From Hymenobacter nivis (GTDB lineage Bacteria > Bacteroidota > Bacteroidia > Cytophagales > Hymenobacteraceae), in NCBI RefSeq assembly GCF_003149515.1, contig NZ_CP029145.1, forward strand, positions 248,001-312,000: 64,000 bases of DNA, read 5' to 3'. The notes beneath the pieces are model-generated. The model searched no databases and had not been told where the DNA came from. It saw nothing but the letters and a program-made list of their open reading frames with translations. The position numbers and the translations under genes are program-made. Shown piece by piece: positions 36,915-45,812 of this stretch; positions within the stretch are counted from its first letter, which is position 1; each line of letters starts with the position of its first letter.

Positions 36915-38332
36915 CTCTACTTTAGCAAGTTAGGGGGCAGGTAGCGTTGTCATAATTTTGGGGCATGGAATTGCCAGTCACTAAAAAAAAGCGGAGGCGT
37001 ATGTAGCGGGCTACGCCGCCTTCTTTCGGCCGCGTTTACACGGCCAACTTGCGCACTGCCAGCAGTATTTTAAAGGTTTATTTCACGCTTGCCCAAGCAA
37101 TGTGGAGCGCATGGACGAACGCTTGCCCGATTCCACATACGACGCGCTACATCACTTTATCAGCGTCTCCTCCTGGGACGGGCTGGCCGTGATGGACGAG
37201 GTAGCGCGGCGGGTGCAGGCCAGCCTGGCCCCACTCGGTGGGGAGCAGGGCTTGCTGCTGGATGAGTGCGGCTGGGAGAAGGCGGGCCACCACAGCGTGG
37301 GCGTGGCCCGCCAGTACAGCGGGCAGGTGGGCAAGGTCAGCAACGGGCAGGTGGGCGTGTTCGCCGTGCTGAGCCGGGGCACCCACGCCGGGTTGGTAGG
37401 CGGGCAACTCTACCGGCCCCAAACCTGGAGCATCGACGCGGCCCGCTGTACGCAGGCCCGTATCCTGGCCGCCGCCCAGGCCTACCGCACCAAGCCCGAG
37501 CTGGCGGCAGAGCTGGTTAAGCACCTGCTGGTCAGTGGGTTGGTGCAGGCCGACTGGGTGGGGGCGACGCGGCCTACGGCAACTCGCCCGCCCTGCGCCA
37601 GGCCTTGGAAAGCCGCCAACAGGCCTACGTGCTCGACGTCGGGCCGAACCTGGGCCTGCACGGGTCCGACCCGACCCCGGCCGCGCCGCCGGCCAGCACC
37701 AGGCGGGGCCGTCCCGCCCGGCGGCTTCAGCCCACGCTAACGGCCCAGCTCTTGCCCGCGTGGGCCACCCAGGTGCCCGCCAGTTCCTGGCGGCGCGGCG
37801 CTACACGTACCGGGCGGGACGCAAAGGCCCCCTGCAACGCGAGGCAGTGCTGTTGCCCGTCTGGCGCTGGGAGCCCGCTCAGCAGCAGGCGCAGGCATTA
37901 CAGCTGCTGATTTCCCGCGAGCTGGACGGCTCGCAAGTGAAATACAGCCTCTGCTATACCCCACCCGGTAGCCCAACGCTGGGGGTGGCCCAGGCGCCTT
38001 ACCGGCAGATGCAGCGCTACTGGATTGAGCGCGTGTTTCAAGAGGCCAAGCAGCCGCTCGGCCTGCACCAAAACCAGACCCGCCACTGGCCCGCCTGGCA
38101 GCACCACGTGGCCCTGACGATGATGGCACTGCATTTTATGCTCGCCGCCCAACTCGAAGGCCACGAAACGATTCCCTACCCGTCTTTTGCCAGTCTCAAA
38201 CTGCTGCTGGCTCAAAAGCTGCGCAATCTGCTCCAGGAGGATGAGGCCCTGCTGGCGGCCATTCACAAACGCGCCGCTTATACCGTCCCGAAACCCGCCG
38301 TAAAACCGCCCACCTAACTTGCCAAAGTAGAG
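36915..38332 (+). mobile_element. IS701-family-like insertion sequence (degraded)
   Basis: 1418-bp element bounded by imperfect 23-bp inverted repeats: CTCTACTTTAGCAAGTTAGG at the left end (36915) and CCTAACTTGCCAAAGTAGAG at the right end (to 38332), with a single mismatch in that stretch. Flanking TTAG and TTAA could be a degenerate 4-bp target duplication. A TAATTTTG box at 36953-36960 ends 4 bp before the transposase ATG. The transposase is frameshifted, so the copy is inactive. Confidence 0.85.
36965..38317 (+). pseudogene. IS701-family-like transposase, three frameshifts
   Basis: DDE transposase recognisable across three frames. It begins MELPVTKKK at 36965; a run of eight A then shifts out of AEAYVAGYAAFFRPRLHGQL, which would be in frame with nine. 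The next segment contains LLLDECGWEKAGHHSVGVAR and GQVGVFAVLSRGTHAGLVGG, with the first catalytic acidic residues. Another shift near 37560 leads to GDAAYGNSPALRQALE and AYVLDVGPNLGLHG, and a third near 37700 to the C-terminal part, YWIERVFQEAKQPLGLHQNQ, with the catalytic Glu region. The protein is therefore non-functional unless frameshifting occurs. Confidence 0.87.
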
Positions 38333-38367
38333 TTAACTTCCCAAACTCACGGAAAAAGCCCCTCCTC

Positions 38368-38640
38368 TGAAACGACCGCGTTATGGTGCGGCCTTCCGTG
38401 CCGGAGCCTTGCGACTGGCCCGCAAAAGCCGCTCCACGCTGGCCGCCGCCCATGCCCGGAATATCGACCCCAAGCGGCTTTATGCGTGGCAGAAAGCGGC
38501 CTAATAGCCCTGACCCGCCGACCCGGCCGAGGCTGCCGAAGTGCGGGCGCTGCGCACGGCCAACAAACGGGGGACGTAGGAGCTGGATATTTTAAAAAAG
38601 CCATCGCCATCTTCTTACATCCCCTGACGCCATGAGCGAG
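38368..38640 (+). pseudogene. IS3-family transposase OrfA remnant
   Basis: The frame beginning CTG AAA CGA encodes RYGAAFRAGALRLARKSRS and NIDPKRLYAWQKAA, the helix-turn-helix region of IS3 OrfA, then hits TAA TAG. Further frames contain DPAEAAEVRALRTANKR and ELDILKKAIAIF, separated by a TAG and a frameshift. An ATGAGCGAGTTGCAATTC at 38632 resembles the start of OrfB, which ends abruptly. It is a dead fragment, directly right of the IS701-type element. Confidence 0.8.
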
Positions 38641-38771
38641 TTGCAATTCGTTGACCAGCAGCGGTCCTGTTCCTCAATCCGCAACCCAAATCTTGGAAGC
38701 GTGCGAAATCCCTAAAAAATGCTGCAAAGATTCTAATGCCTTAAATGCAGGTCTTCTACCTTGCTTCTCAA

Positions 38772-40223
38772 ATGAAAACCTTCCTGTTCTTCCTGGCCGC
38801 GCTGCTGACCGGCTTCTCCTTCGCCCACGCCCAAGCGCCGGCCGACTCGTCGGTGCTGCGGCTGTGGCTGCACCGCGACAAGCCCTTCAATGCCCCCGGC
38901 AACGGCAACCCGCTGCTGCCCGGCTACTACGCCGACCCCACCATCATCGAGGATAAGGGTACCTACTACATCTACGCCACCAGCGACCTGACCGACTGGA
39001 ACGGCATCAACCGCATGGCGGCCTGGACCTCCACCGATTTCGTGAACTGGCAGTGTCAGTACCTGAACTGGCCCACCAAGGCGCAGTGCGGCAGCTCGAC
39101 TTCCCAAACCGCCGGCGTATGGGCCCCTAGCGTGGTGAAAGCGCCCAACGGGAAGTTCTACATGTACGTGTCGGTGGGTGAGGAAATCTGGGTGGGCGTG
39201 GCCGATGCGCCGCTTGGCCCCTGGCGCAACGCCCGCGCCGAAGGCGGGCCGCTGATTCGGCACAAGGCGTTTTTCTTCGTCGAAACCATTGATGCCGAAT
39301 GCTTTATTGACGATGATGGCCAGGCCTACCTCTACTGGGGCTCATCGCACTCCGACTTCGATATTGAAGGCCGCTGCCTGGCCGTGAAGCTCAAGCCCGA
39401 CATGGTTACCTTCGACGGGGAGCCGCGCGACGTGACGCCGCCGCACTACTTCGAAGCGCCCTACATGCTCAAGCGCAATGGGCAGTACTACTTTTCCTAT
39501 TCCTGGGGCCATACCTGGGACAAGACGTATCAGGTGCGTTATTCAACTGGCCCTACTCCCTTCGGCCCCTGGACTGAGGGCATGATGCGTCCCATCCTAG
39601 GTACCAATACCAGCGACGCCACCATCTTCTCGACCGGCCACCACACGCTGCTGCGCAAGGGTGCTGATACGTACATCATCTACCACCGCTTCAACACGGT
39701 GAACGAATACAAAATATCCGCCAAGCTGCGCCAAACCGCCGTTGATAAGCTACTCTACAACCCCGATGGCTCCATTCAGCGCGTGGTAACTACGCACGTC
39801 GGGGTTGGAGCGCTGGGCCCGGTGCCGCCGCGCAAAAACCTGGCCTACCGCGCCCCTACCACTAGCTCGGGCGACCTCGACCCCAAAACCCGGGCCAGCT
39901 ACGCCACCGACGAAAACAACGGCACGCCTTGGATTGGCAAGCCCGGCCCCACCGCTTGGCTCACCGTGGACCTAGGCACCGCGAAGCCGGTGAAGGAAGT
40001 CAACATCTACCCCGAATATCCGATTTACACCTATAATTTTGAGGTACTTACCTCCAACGACAACCGCACCTGGCTCTCGGCCGGCCGCCAAACCAGCACG
40101 CCGGCCGTGGCCTCGCCGCTTACCGTGACTTTGCCCGCCACCAAGGCCCGCTATGTGCGCGTGCAGCTGACGGAGCGGACAGGGGGGCCGCGGGCAGGGG
40201 TTTGGGAGGTGAAGGTGTATTAG
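38772..40223 (+). CDS. glycoside hydrolase family 43 protein with F5/8-type domain
   Basis: Secreted glycosidase of 483 residues; signal peptide MKTFLFFLAALLTGFSFAHA. The five-bladed propeller shows the GH43 residues: Asp in GYYADPTIIEDKGTYYIYAT, and the acid in PHYFEAPYMLKRNGQYYF. GH43 members cleave arabinose- or xylose-type linkages. Residues about 350-483 form a discoidin (F5/8 type C) carbohydrate-binding domain (WIGKPGPTAWLTVDLGTAKP, ARYVRVQLTE). The ATG at 38772 begins the signal peptide. It opens the carbohydrate locus, just after the IS remnants. Confidence 0.92.
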   Translation: MKTFLFFLAALLTGFSFAHAQAPADSSVLRLWLHRDKPFNAPGNGNPLLPGYYADPTIIEDKGTYYIYATSDLTDWNGINRMAAWTSTDFVNWQCQYLNWPTKAQCGSSTSQTAGVWAPSVVKAPNGKFYMYVSVGEEIWVGVADAPLGPWRNARAEGGPLIRHKAFFFVETIDAECFIDDDGQAYLYWGSSHSDFDIEGRCLAVKLKPDMVTFDGEPRDVTPPHYFEAPYMLKRNGQYYFSYSWGHTWDKTYQVRYSTGPTPFGPWTEGMMRPILGTNTSDATIFSTGHHTLLRKGADTYIIYHRFNTVNEYKISAKLRQTAVDKLLYNPDGSIQRVVTTHVGVGALGPVPPRKNLAYRAPTTSSGDLDPKTRASYATDENNGTPWIGKPGPTAWLTVDLGTAKPVKEVNIYPEYPIYTYNFEVLTSNDNRTWLSAGRQTSTPAVASPLTVTLPATKARYVRVQLTERTGGPRAGVWEVKVY

Positions 40224-40248
40224 TTGTTCATACGGCGTGGCCGGTTGG

Positions 40249-40357
40249 CCTCACCCCCTGACCCCCTCTCCGAAAAGGAGAGGGGGCACCAGTCTTGCGC
40301 GGTTCCAAATCGTTCGGCTCCCCCTATCCTTTTCGGAGAGGGGGCCGGGGGATGAGG
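40249..40357. repeat. palindromic repeat CCTCACCCCCTGACCCCCTC (family 3)
   Basis: Left arm 40249-40287 and right arm 40321-40357 are complementary apart from a few bases; the arms centre on CTCTCCGAAAAGGAGAGGGG, itself a hairpin. It lies between the GH43 gene and the convergent GH92 gene. Similar CTCACCCCCTGACCCCCTCTCC repeats occur in many bacterial genomes. Confidence 0.85.
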
Positions 40358-40375
40358 CGCTCGTGGAGGGCGACC

Positions 40376-42766
40376 CTACTGCCCCAACCCCCAACCCATA
40401 TTCGGCTGCGGCCCCATTTGCAGCACCAGCGTCCCGCCTTTTACCAAATCAGCGTGAGCAAGCAGCGGGCGCGCCAGCAGTTGGCCGTTGAGGGTGGCCG
40501 ATTGAATATAAATGTTGGTTTCGGAGTTGTCCTTGGCCTCGATAATGAAGGTGCGGCCGCCGTAATACTTCTTGTCGAGGTGTAGCACTATGCGGTTGAA
40601 GAGCGGGCTGCTGAGGTCGTAGGTGGGGCGCACGGCGGTGCCGCCGTCCATCTCGAACAGGCCCATCGCAAACAGTACGTAGAGGGACGACAGTTGGCCC
40701 TCGTCTTCCTCACCCACCCAGCCGCTCAGGGGCGAGGTGTTGTAGAACTTGCTCATCACGTAGCGGCTGTATTTCTGCGTGAGCCAGGGCTTGCCTGAGT
40801 AATTGAACAGGAACGGGGCCTGCATATTGGGCTGGTTGCTCAGGTCCACGTAGCCCCTGGCGAAGCCTTCTTCCAGACGCTGGTTGAAGCGCTTCTGGCC
40901 TACCATGCGCACCAGCTCAGGCACGTCCTGGGGTACGAAGAAGGAGTAAATCCAGGCAGTGCCCTCCATCCAGCCCGAGGAGTTCCAGTCGCCCACGGTG
41001 CCGAATTTATGGATGTTGACCGGCGATACCCAACTGCCGTCGCGCTTGCGGCGGCGCATGTAGCCGGTTTGCGGGTCGAACTGATTTTTATAGGACAGCG
41101 CCCGCTTGGCAAAGTAGGCCTGGTCGTCGGTTTTGCCCAGGGCCTGCGCAAACTGGCTGGCCACGTAGTCGTCGTAGGCGTATTCGAGGGTGTTGGACGA
41201 GGCCCCGTCCTCATCGGGCACGTAGCCATATTGCAGGTACGGGCCGAGCTGGCGGTTGCCCACGTAGCCCCCGCACGGCCCGGCCTGGCCGGGCGTGGTG
41301 AGGTCGTGCTTGGTGGCAGCCCAGGCTTTGTTCACGTCGAAACCCCGAATTCCTTTCTGATAGCTGCTTACTATCAAGGATTTGTGGTGCTGCGCGCCCA
41401 TCACGGCCGAGTATTCCAGGCCCACCGGTGCGTCGGGAATCCAGCCGCCCGAGTCGTAGAGTGCCAGGAAGGAATTGACCCAGGAATTGGCCTTAGCGGG
41501 CGTAAGCAGCGTCATAAGTGGCGTCAGGTTCCACTGAGTGCCCCAGAATGAGTCGCTGCTGTACGTGGCATCGGCGGGGGCAGATAATTGCTGGGTTTTT
41601 TCGCAGGCATCGGTGTACTGCCCGTTCACGTCGCTCATAATGGCGCGGCCGGTATAGGCGCGGTAGAGGTTGGTGTAGAAGGTTTCCTTGTGGGCTTCGC
41701 TCCAGCCCGTGACTTCCACCCGGCCTAATAGCTCGCTCCACTCGCGGCGGCCGGCGGCGGCTACCGCGTCGAAATTGAAGCCGTAGGGCTTGGTTTCGGT
41801 TTCCAGGTTGAGCCGCGCCTGGGCCACGCTCACGAAGGAAATGCCCGACTTCATCACTACCTGCTCGCCCGCCTTGGTGTGAAACGAGAGCCATACGCCG
41901 CAGTCGTTCTTGCCCTCAAACTCCTTGATGTTGTTGCGGATAGTAGCTGGGTTGCGAAACGCGGTGCCATAAGTGGTAGCCGTGCCCGTGTAGGGCGGCG
42001 TCTGCCAGCTGCTGAGGCTGTCGGCGGCCTTGCTCAGTTGCGTCACGAAGTACACCGTATACTGGTCGGGGTAGCTACTTTTCTGCTGAATGGAACCTTC
42101 TAATTCCGTGGGGCTTACCTGACGCACCTGCACCTTCTGGATGGCCACCTGCTCCTCGGTCGGGAAGTCGAAATCGAACAGTATACGGGCCGGGCCGCTG
42201 CTGTTTTCGTCGCCCTGGCGGTTGCCGGTTTCGGGAAAGGTGAAGCGTAGCCAGCCGGTGCGGGTGGTGGCCGTTAGCTCGGCCTTGGTACGGGCATCGG
42301 TTAATTTCACGCCGTAGTAGCCGGGCGCGGCGTGCTCGGTGCGCTTGTCGAAGCGCGAGCGGTAGCCGGCGGTCCACATCGTGCCGAAGGGGCCGTCGGG
42401 TTCGCCGGGGTAGGTTTTGGTTTGGTTGAGGTTTTCGAGGTGGCCGGTGGCGGGCATCACGCTCAGACCACTCAGGCCGAAGGCGTGCAGGTGGCTGAAG
42501 CCCGAAATGCTGCTCACGGTGTACTCGTAGCCGGCCGTCCACACCTGGCCCTGATTGTCGGGGCTGAGCTTGACCATGCCAAACGGCACCGTCGGCCCTG
42601 GAAACAGCGCCCAGCGCGAGTTAGATGTGCCCGTGAATACGTTGACGTAATCGACGGGCTGCTTGGTCACCGCTTTAGTGGCTTTGGTTGCCGGCCCCTT
42701 CCGCCGCGCCTGGGCCGAAGCCAGCCGCGGCAACAGCAGCAAAGCCAGCAGGCAAGCCAGCATCAT
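40376..42766 (-). CDS. glycoside hydrolase family 92 alpha-mannosidase
   Basis: Secreted enzyme of 796 residues; signal peptide MMLACLLALLLLPRLASAQA. The N-terminal beta-sandwich begins DYVNVFTGTSNSRWALFPGPT and includes GFSHLHAFG; the (alpha/alpha)6 domain includes YRAYTGRAIMSDV, ATYSSDSFWGTQWNLTPLM, NTLEYAYDDYVASQFA and GWVGEEDEGQLSSLYVLFAMG. GH92 enzymes are calcium-dependent exo-alpha-mannosidases; in this copy the usual G(N/D)DDCGQ near the end reads GEEDEGQ. The ATG at 42766 starts the signal peptide; 42829 is a longer alternative. It is divergent from the mannose-6-phosphate isomerase gene across a 286-bp AT-rich gap and is presumably co-regulated. Confidence 0.93.
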   Translation of the reverse strand: MMLACLLALLLLPRLASAQARRKGPATKATKAVTKQPVDYVNVFTGTSNSRWALFPGPTVPFGMVKLSPDNQGQVWTAGYEYTVSSISGFSHLHAFGLSGLSVMPATGHLENLNQTKTYPGEPDGPFGTMWTAGYRSRFDKRTEHAAPGYYGVKLTDARTKAELTATTRTGWLRFTFPETGNRQGDENSSGPARILFDFDFPTEEQVAIQKVQVRQVSPTELEGSIQQKSSYPDQYTVYFVTQLSKAADSLSSWQTPPYTGTATTYGTAFRNPATIRNNIKEFEGKNDCGVWLSFHTKAGEQVVMKSGISFVSVAQARLNLETETKPYGFNFDAVAAAGRREWSELLGRVEVTGWSEAHKETFYTNLYRAYTGRAIMSDVNGQYTDACEKTQQLSAPADATYSSDSFWGTQWNLTPLMTLLTPAKANSWVNSFLALYDSGGWIPDAPVGLEYSAVMGAQHHKSLIVSSYQKGIRGFDVNKAWAATKHDLTTPGQAGPCGGYVGNRQLGPYLQYGYVPDEDGASSNTLEYAYDDYVASQFAQALGKTDDQAYFAKRALSYKNQFDPQTGYMRRRKRDGSWVSPVNIHKFGTVGDWNSSGWMEGTAWIYSFFVPQDVPELVRMVGQKRFNQRLEEGFARGYVDLSNQPNMQAPFLFNYSGKPWLTQKYSRYVMSKFYNTSPLSGWVGEEDEGQLSSLYVLFAMGLFEMDGGTAVRPTYDLSSPLFNRIVLHLDKKYYGGRTFIIEAKDNSETNIYIQSATLNGQLLARPLLAHADLVKGGTLVLQMGPQPNMGWGLGQ

Positions 42767-43052
42767 TTTGGCGGTATAATATTGATGGCCAATAGATTGG
42801 GTGGGATAAGCGCAGGCCGGTGTAGTCATGGGAAAGGGGAGTAAGGCTAGGGGCAACCAGCTGGCTCAACCCACTTTTTAAGCTGGAAGAGTGGTCAGCT
42901 GGCCTGGCTTTTTCTACTGAGGTAGTAGGATTAGGACAAAATAAGCTTCTTTTTAAGCCAAATAAAAATTATTTTGCTCGGTTTAATGATAAACAAACAT
43001 TTTTAACATCAATATTTGCAGTAGCTAGCCAGTGTGGCCCTGCCTTGACTCT

Positions 43053-44804
43053 ATGCGTTCCTCCAATTACGATAAATATCCCTTCGTGCCGGTAGCCACG
43101 GCGGCCGATGCCTGCCACCTCGGTTGGGCGGCCATTGGAGCGGTGTTGCAAGCGGCCCTCCCCGCGGCGGCCCCCGCGGTGCTGGCTATCGAGTGCTACC
43201 CCGGCACCGACCTGGCGCGCCTGCGCCAAGAGTTGAAGCCCGCCCTGCCGCCCGCCCGCTGGGTGGTGGCCGATGCGCTGTACCGCCCCCTCGCCGAGAT
43301 TGACGCGATGGTAGCCGGCCCCCTCACCGACGACCCCGTATTTGGCCGGCTCAATGGGCTGACGGTAGCTGATTTCTTTGACTCCACTGAGCTGCAAGCA
43401 GCTCAGCAGCAGCTAAAAGCTGATAGTGGCTTGGTGGTAGTGCTGGGAACCGGGGCCACGCTGGTGTGCCCGAATCCTGACGTGCTGGTGTATGCCGACC
43501 TGGCCCGCTGGGAAATCCAATTGCGGCAGCGGCGCGGCGAAATCGCTAATCTGGGCAGTGAGAATTTTGCCGAAAAAGCTAGTTTGAAGTATAAGCGGGC
43601 CTATTTCGTGGATTGGCGGGCCGCCGACCGGCTCAAAAAGCAGGCTCTGCCCCGCGCCGATTTTCTGCTTGACACCCACGACCTCGCCCAACCCAAACTC
43701 ATCACGGGGGCCGACTTGCGGGCCGGCCTGGCGGCGGCCGCACGGCGGCCGTTCCGGGTGGTGCCGTTTTTCGACCCCGGCCCCTGGGGCGGGCAGTGGA
43801 TGCGCGAGGTGTGCGACCTGCCCGACGGCCCGGCCAACTACGCCTGGTGCTTCGACTGCGTGCCCGAGGAAAACAGCCTGTTGCTGGGTTTCGGCGCGGT
43901 GCGGGTCGAAATTCCGAGTATTGACCTCGTATTTGCCCACCCCCGCGAATTGCTGGGCGAGGCCGTGCACGCCCGCTTCGGTACCGAGTTTCCCATCCGC
44001 TTCGACCTGCTCGACACCGTGGGCGGCGGCAACCTCTCACTGCAAGTTCACCCGCTTACCGAGTACGCCTTCGACCACTTTGGCCTGCCTTATACCCAGG
44101 ACGAAAGCTATTATATGCTGGATGCCGAGCCGGATGCCACGGTGTATCTGGGCTTGAAGGAAGATGCTGATTACCGTAACATGCTGACTGACTTGGAACA
44201 GGCCCAGCAGGACCCCGCCAAACCCTTTCCGGCCGAGCGCTACGCGCAGCAGTTTCCGGCCCGTAAGCATGACCACTTTCTGATTCCGGCCGGTACTATT
44301 CACTGCTCCGGGGCGGGCAGCATGGTGCTGGAAATTTCGGCTACCCCCTTCATTTTCACCTTTAAGCTTTGGGATTGGAACCGCCTGGGCCTGGATGGCC
44401 GGCCCCGCCCCATTCACCTCGCCCACGGCGCGGCCAACATTCAGCCCGAGCGCACCACCGCCTGGGTAGCGCGCCACCTGGTGAATGCAGTGGAGCCCGA
44501 GGCCCAGGGCGCGGGCTGGCGCGAGGAGCGCACCGGCCTGCACGGGCGCGAATTTATCGAAACGCGCCGCCACTGGTTTACCGGCCCCGTGCCGCACCAT
44601 ACCCACGGCGGCGTCAACGTGCTCAATCTGGTGCAGGGCGCGGAAGCCGTGGTGGAAAGCCCAACCGGCGCGTTTGAGCCGTTCGTCGTGCACTACGCCG
44701 AAACGTTTATCGTGCCGGCGGCGGTCGGGGCTTATACTGTTCGGCCTCATGGGCTCGCGGAGGGTACCGAGTGCGCCACGATGAAGGCGTATGTTCGGAC
44801 CTAA
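43053..44804 (+). CDS. manA: class I mannose-6-phosphate isomerase with N-terminal kinase-like domain
   Basis: Converts mannose-6-phosphate to fructose-6-phosphate in the cytoplasm. The 583-residue protein has about 290 N-terminal residues that resemble a nucleoside/sugar-kinase-like P-loop fold but with the loop degenerate (AIECYPGTDLARLRQELK), followed by the cupin-type isomerase: GGNLSLQVHPLTEYAFDHFG carries zinc ligands Gln and His, and HFLIPAGTIHCSGAGSMVLEIS another His/Glu pair. The second cupin ends with TFIVPAAVGAYTV. The ATG at 43053 gives the expected start. Located beside GH92 and DeoR-type genes, it feeds released mannose into glycolysis. Confidence 0.9.
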   Translation: MRSSNYDKYPFVPVATAADACHLGWAAIGAVLQAALPAAAPAVLAIECYPGTDLARLRQELKPALPPARWVVADALYRPLAEIDAMVAGPLTDDPVFGRLNGLTVADFFDSTELQAAQQQLKADSGLVVVLGTGATLVCPNPDVLVYADLARWEIQLRQRRGEIANLGSENFAEKASLKYKRAYFVDWRAADRLKKQALPRADFLLDTHDLAQPKLITGADLRAGLAAAARRPFRVVPFFDPGPWGGQWMREVCDLPDGPANYAWCFDCVPEENSLLLGFGAVRVEIPSIDLVFAHPRELLGEAVHARFGTEFPIRFDLLDTVGGGNLSLQVHPLTEYAFDHFGLPYTQDESYYMLDAEPDATVYLGLKEDADYRNMLTDLEQAQQDPAKPFPAERYAQQFPARKHDHFLIPAGTIHCSGAGSMVLEISATPFIFTFKLWDWNRLGLDGRPRPIHLAHGAANIQPERTTAWVARHLVNAVEPEAQGAGWREERTGLHGREFIETRRHWFTGPVPHHTHGGVNVLNLVQGAEAVVESPTGAFEPFVVHYAETFIVPAAVGAYTVRPHGLAEGTECATMKAYVRT

Positions 44805-44842
44805 TGGGTGAGGCGCCCGCCAGAACAAATAATTAACTGATT

Positions 44843-45643
44843 ATGAGTAATTTAACTCCCTCCGAAAATCCCGCCGCCACTCGCGCCCAAACCATCGTCG
44901 AAAAGCTGCTGCACACCGGTACCGTCACCGTGGATGAGCTAGCCGAGCAGTTCGATGTGTCGGTAGCCACCGTGCGGCGCGACCTCGTAGAGCTGGAGCA
45001 GCGCGGCCGCCTGCGGCGCACCCACGGCGGAGCCGTGCCCATCGAGCCGCTACTGTACGAGCCATTCCGCTACAACTCCAGCTTTCACGAGCAGATGGAC
45101 CGTAACCTGGCCGAAAAGCGCCGTATCGGGCTGGCCGCGGCGGCGCTCATTGAGCCCGGTGAAACCATCTCGCTTACCGCCGGCACTACTACCACGCAGG
45201 TAACTCGCAGCCTGCGGCCGGGGGCCAACGTGACGGTGGTTACCAACACCGTGAACGTAGCGATGGAACTGAGCCAGCGCGACGACGTGCGGGTATTCGT
45301 GGCCGGAGGCTTCCTCACCGGGGGCTGGTTTTCGCTGGTAGGCGCGGCCACCGCGCAGGCGTTGAGCCAGTTTTTCGTGGATAAAGTCTTCATAGGCGTC
45401 AATGGTATTGACGCGCAAAAGGGCCTGACCTCGCTGCATCCTGAAGAAGCGGCTGTCATTCAGGTGATGCTGCGGCAGGCCCGGCGGCGCATCGTGGTGG
45501 CCGACCACACCAAGCTCGGCACCGTTGCCACCGCCCTCATCTGCCCCACCGCCGAGGTCCACCAACTCATCACCGACTCGGGTGCCACGGTGGCGCAGCT
45601 CGCGCCTTTTCGGGCAATGGGTATTGAGGTACTGGTAGTTTAA
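44843..45643 (+). CDS. DeoR/GlpR-family transcriptional regulator
   Basis: Sugar-phosphate-responsive regulator of 266 residues. The N-terminal helix-turn-helix is VTVDELAEQFDVSVATVRRDL followed by GRLRRTHGGAVP, the DeoR signature. The C-terminal effector domain (ISLTAGTTTTQVTRSLRP, VFVAGGFLTG, HEEA-like LHPEEAAVIQVML, VVADHTKLG) is the isomerase-like fold that binds phosphorylated sugars. It starts 38 bp after manA on the same strand, so it is probably co-transcribed and controls the locus, perhaps in response to mannose-6-phosphate or fructose-6-phosphate. Confidence 0.93.
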   Translation: MSNLTPSENPAATRAQTIVEKLLHTGTVTVDELAEQFDVSVATVRRDLVELEQRGRLRRTHGGAVPIEPLLYEPFRYNSSFHEQMDRNLAEKRRIGLAAAALIEPGETISLTAGTTTTQVTRSLRPGANVTVVTNTVNVAMELSQRDDVRVFVAGGFLTGGWFSLVGAATAQALSQFFVDKVFIGVNGIDAQKGLTSLHPEEAAVIQVMLRQARRRIVVADHTKLGTVATALICPTAEVHQLITDSGATVAQLAPFRAMGIEVLVV

Positions 45644-45666
45644 TGGGGTTTCGAGATAACAAAAAG

Positions 45667-45783
45667 AACGGTCATGCTCATCTGGCGTCCGCTTGTCGAA
45701 GCATCTCTACCGCTCCATCCGCACCGTTCAACGAAGCGGTAGAGATGCTTCGACTGCGCTCCGCTTCGCTCAGCATGACCGTT
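45667..45783. repeat. family-2 palindromic repeat upstream of MFS gene
   Basis: Ends AACGGTCATGC and GCATGACCGTT are complementary; inside are GAAGCATCTCTACCGCTCC and GAAGCGGTAGAGATGCTTCG, which also pair. It lies between the DeoR-type regulator and the MFS gene, 29 bp before the MFS start codon, and could end the upstream transcript or attenuate the downstream one. Confidence 0.88.
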
Positions 45784-45812
45784 CACTCAATCACTTAATC
45801 ACTAACTCACCC

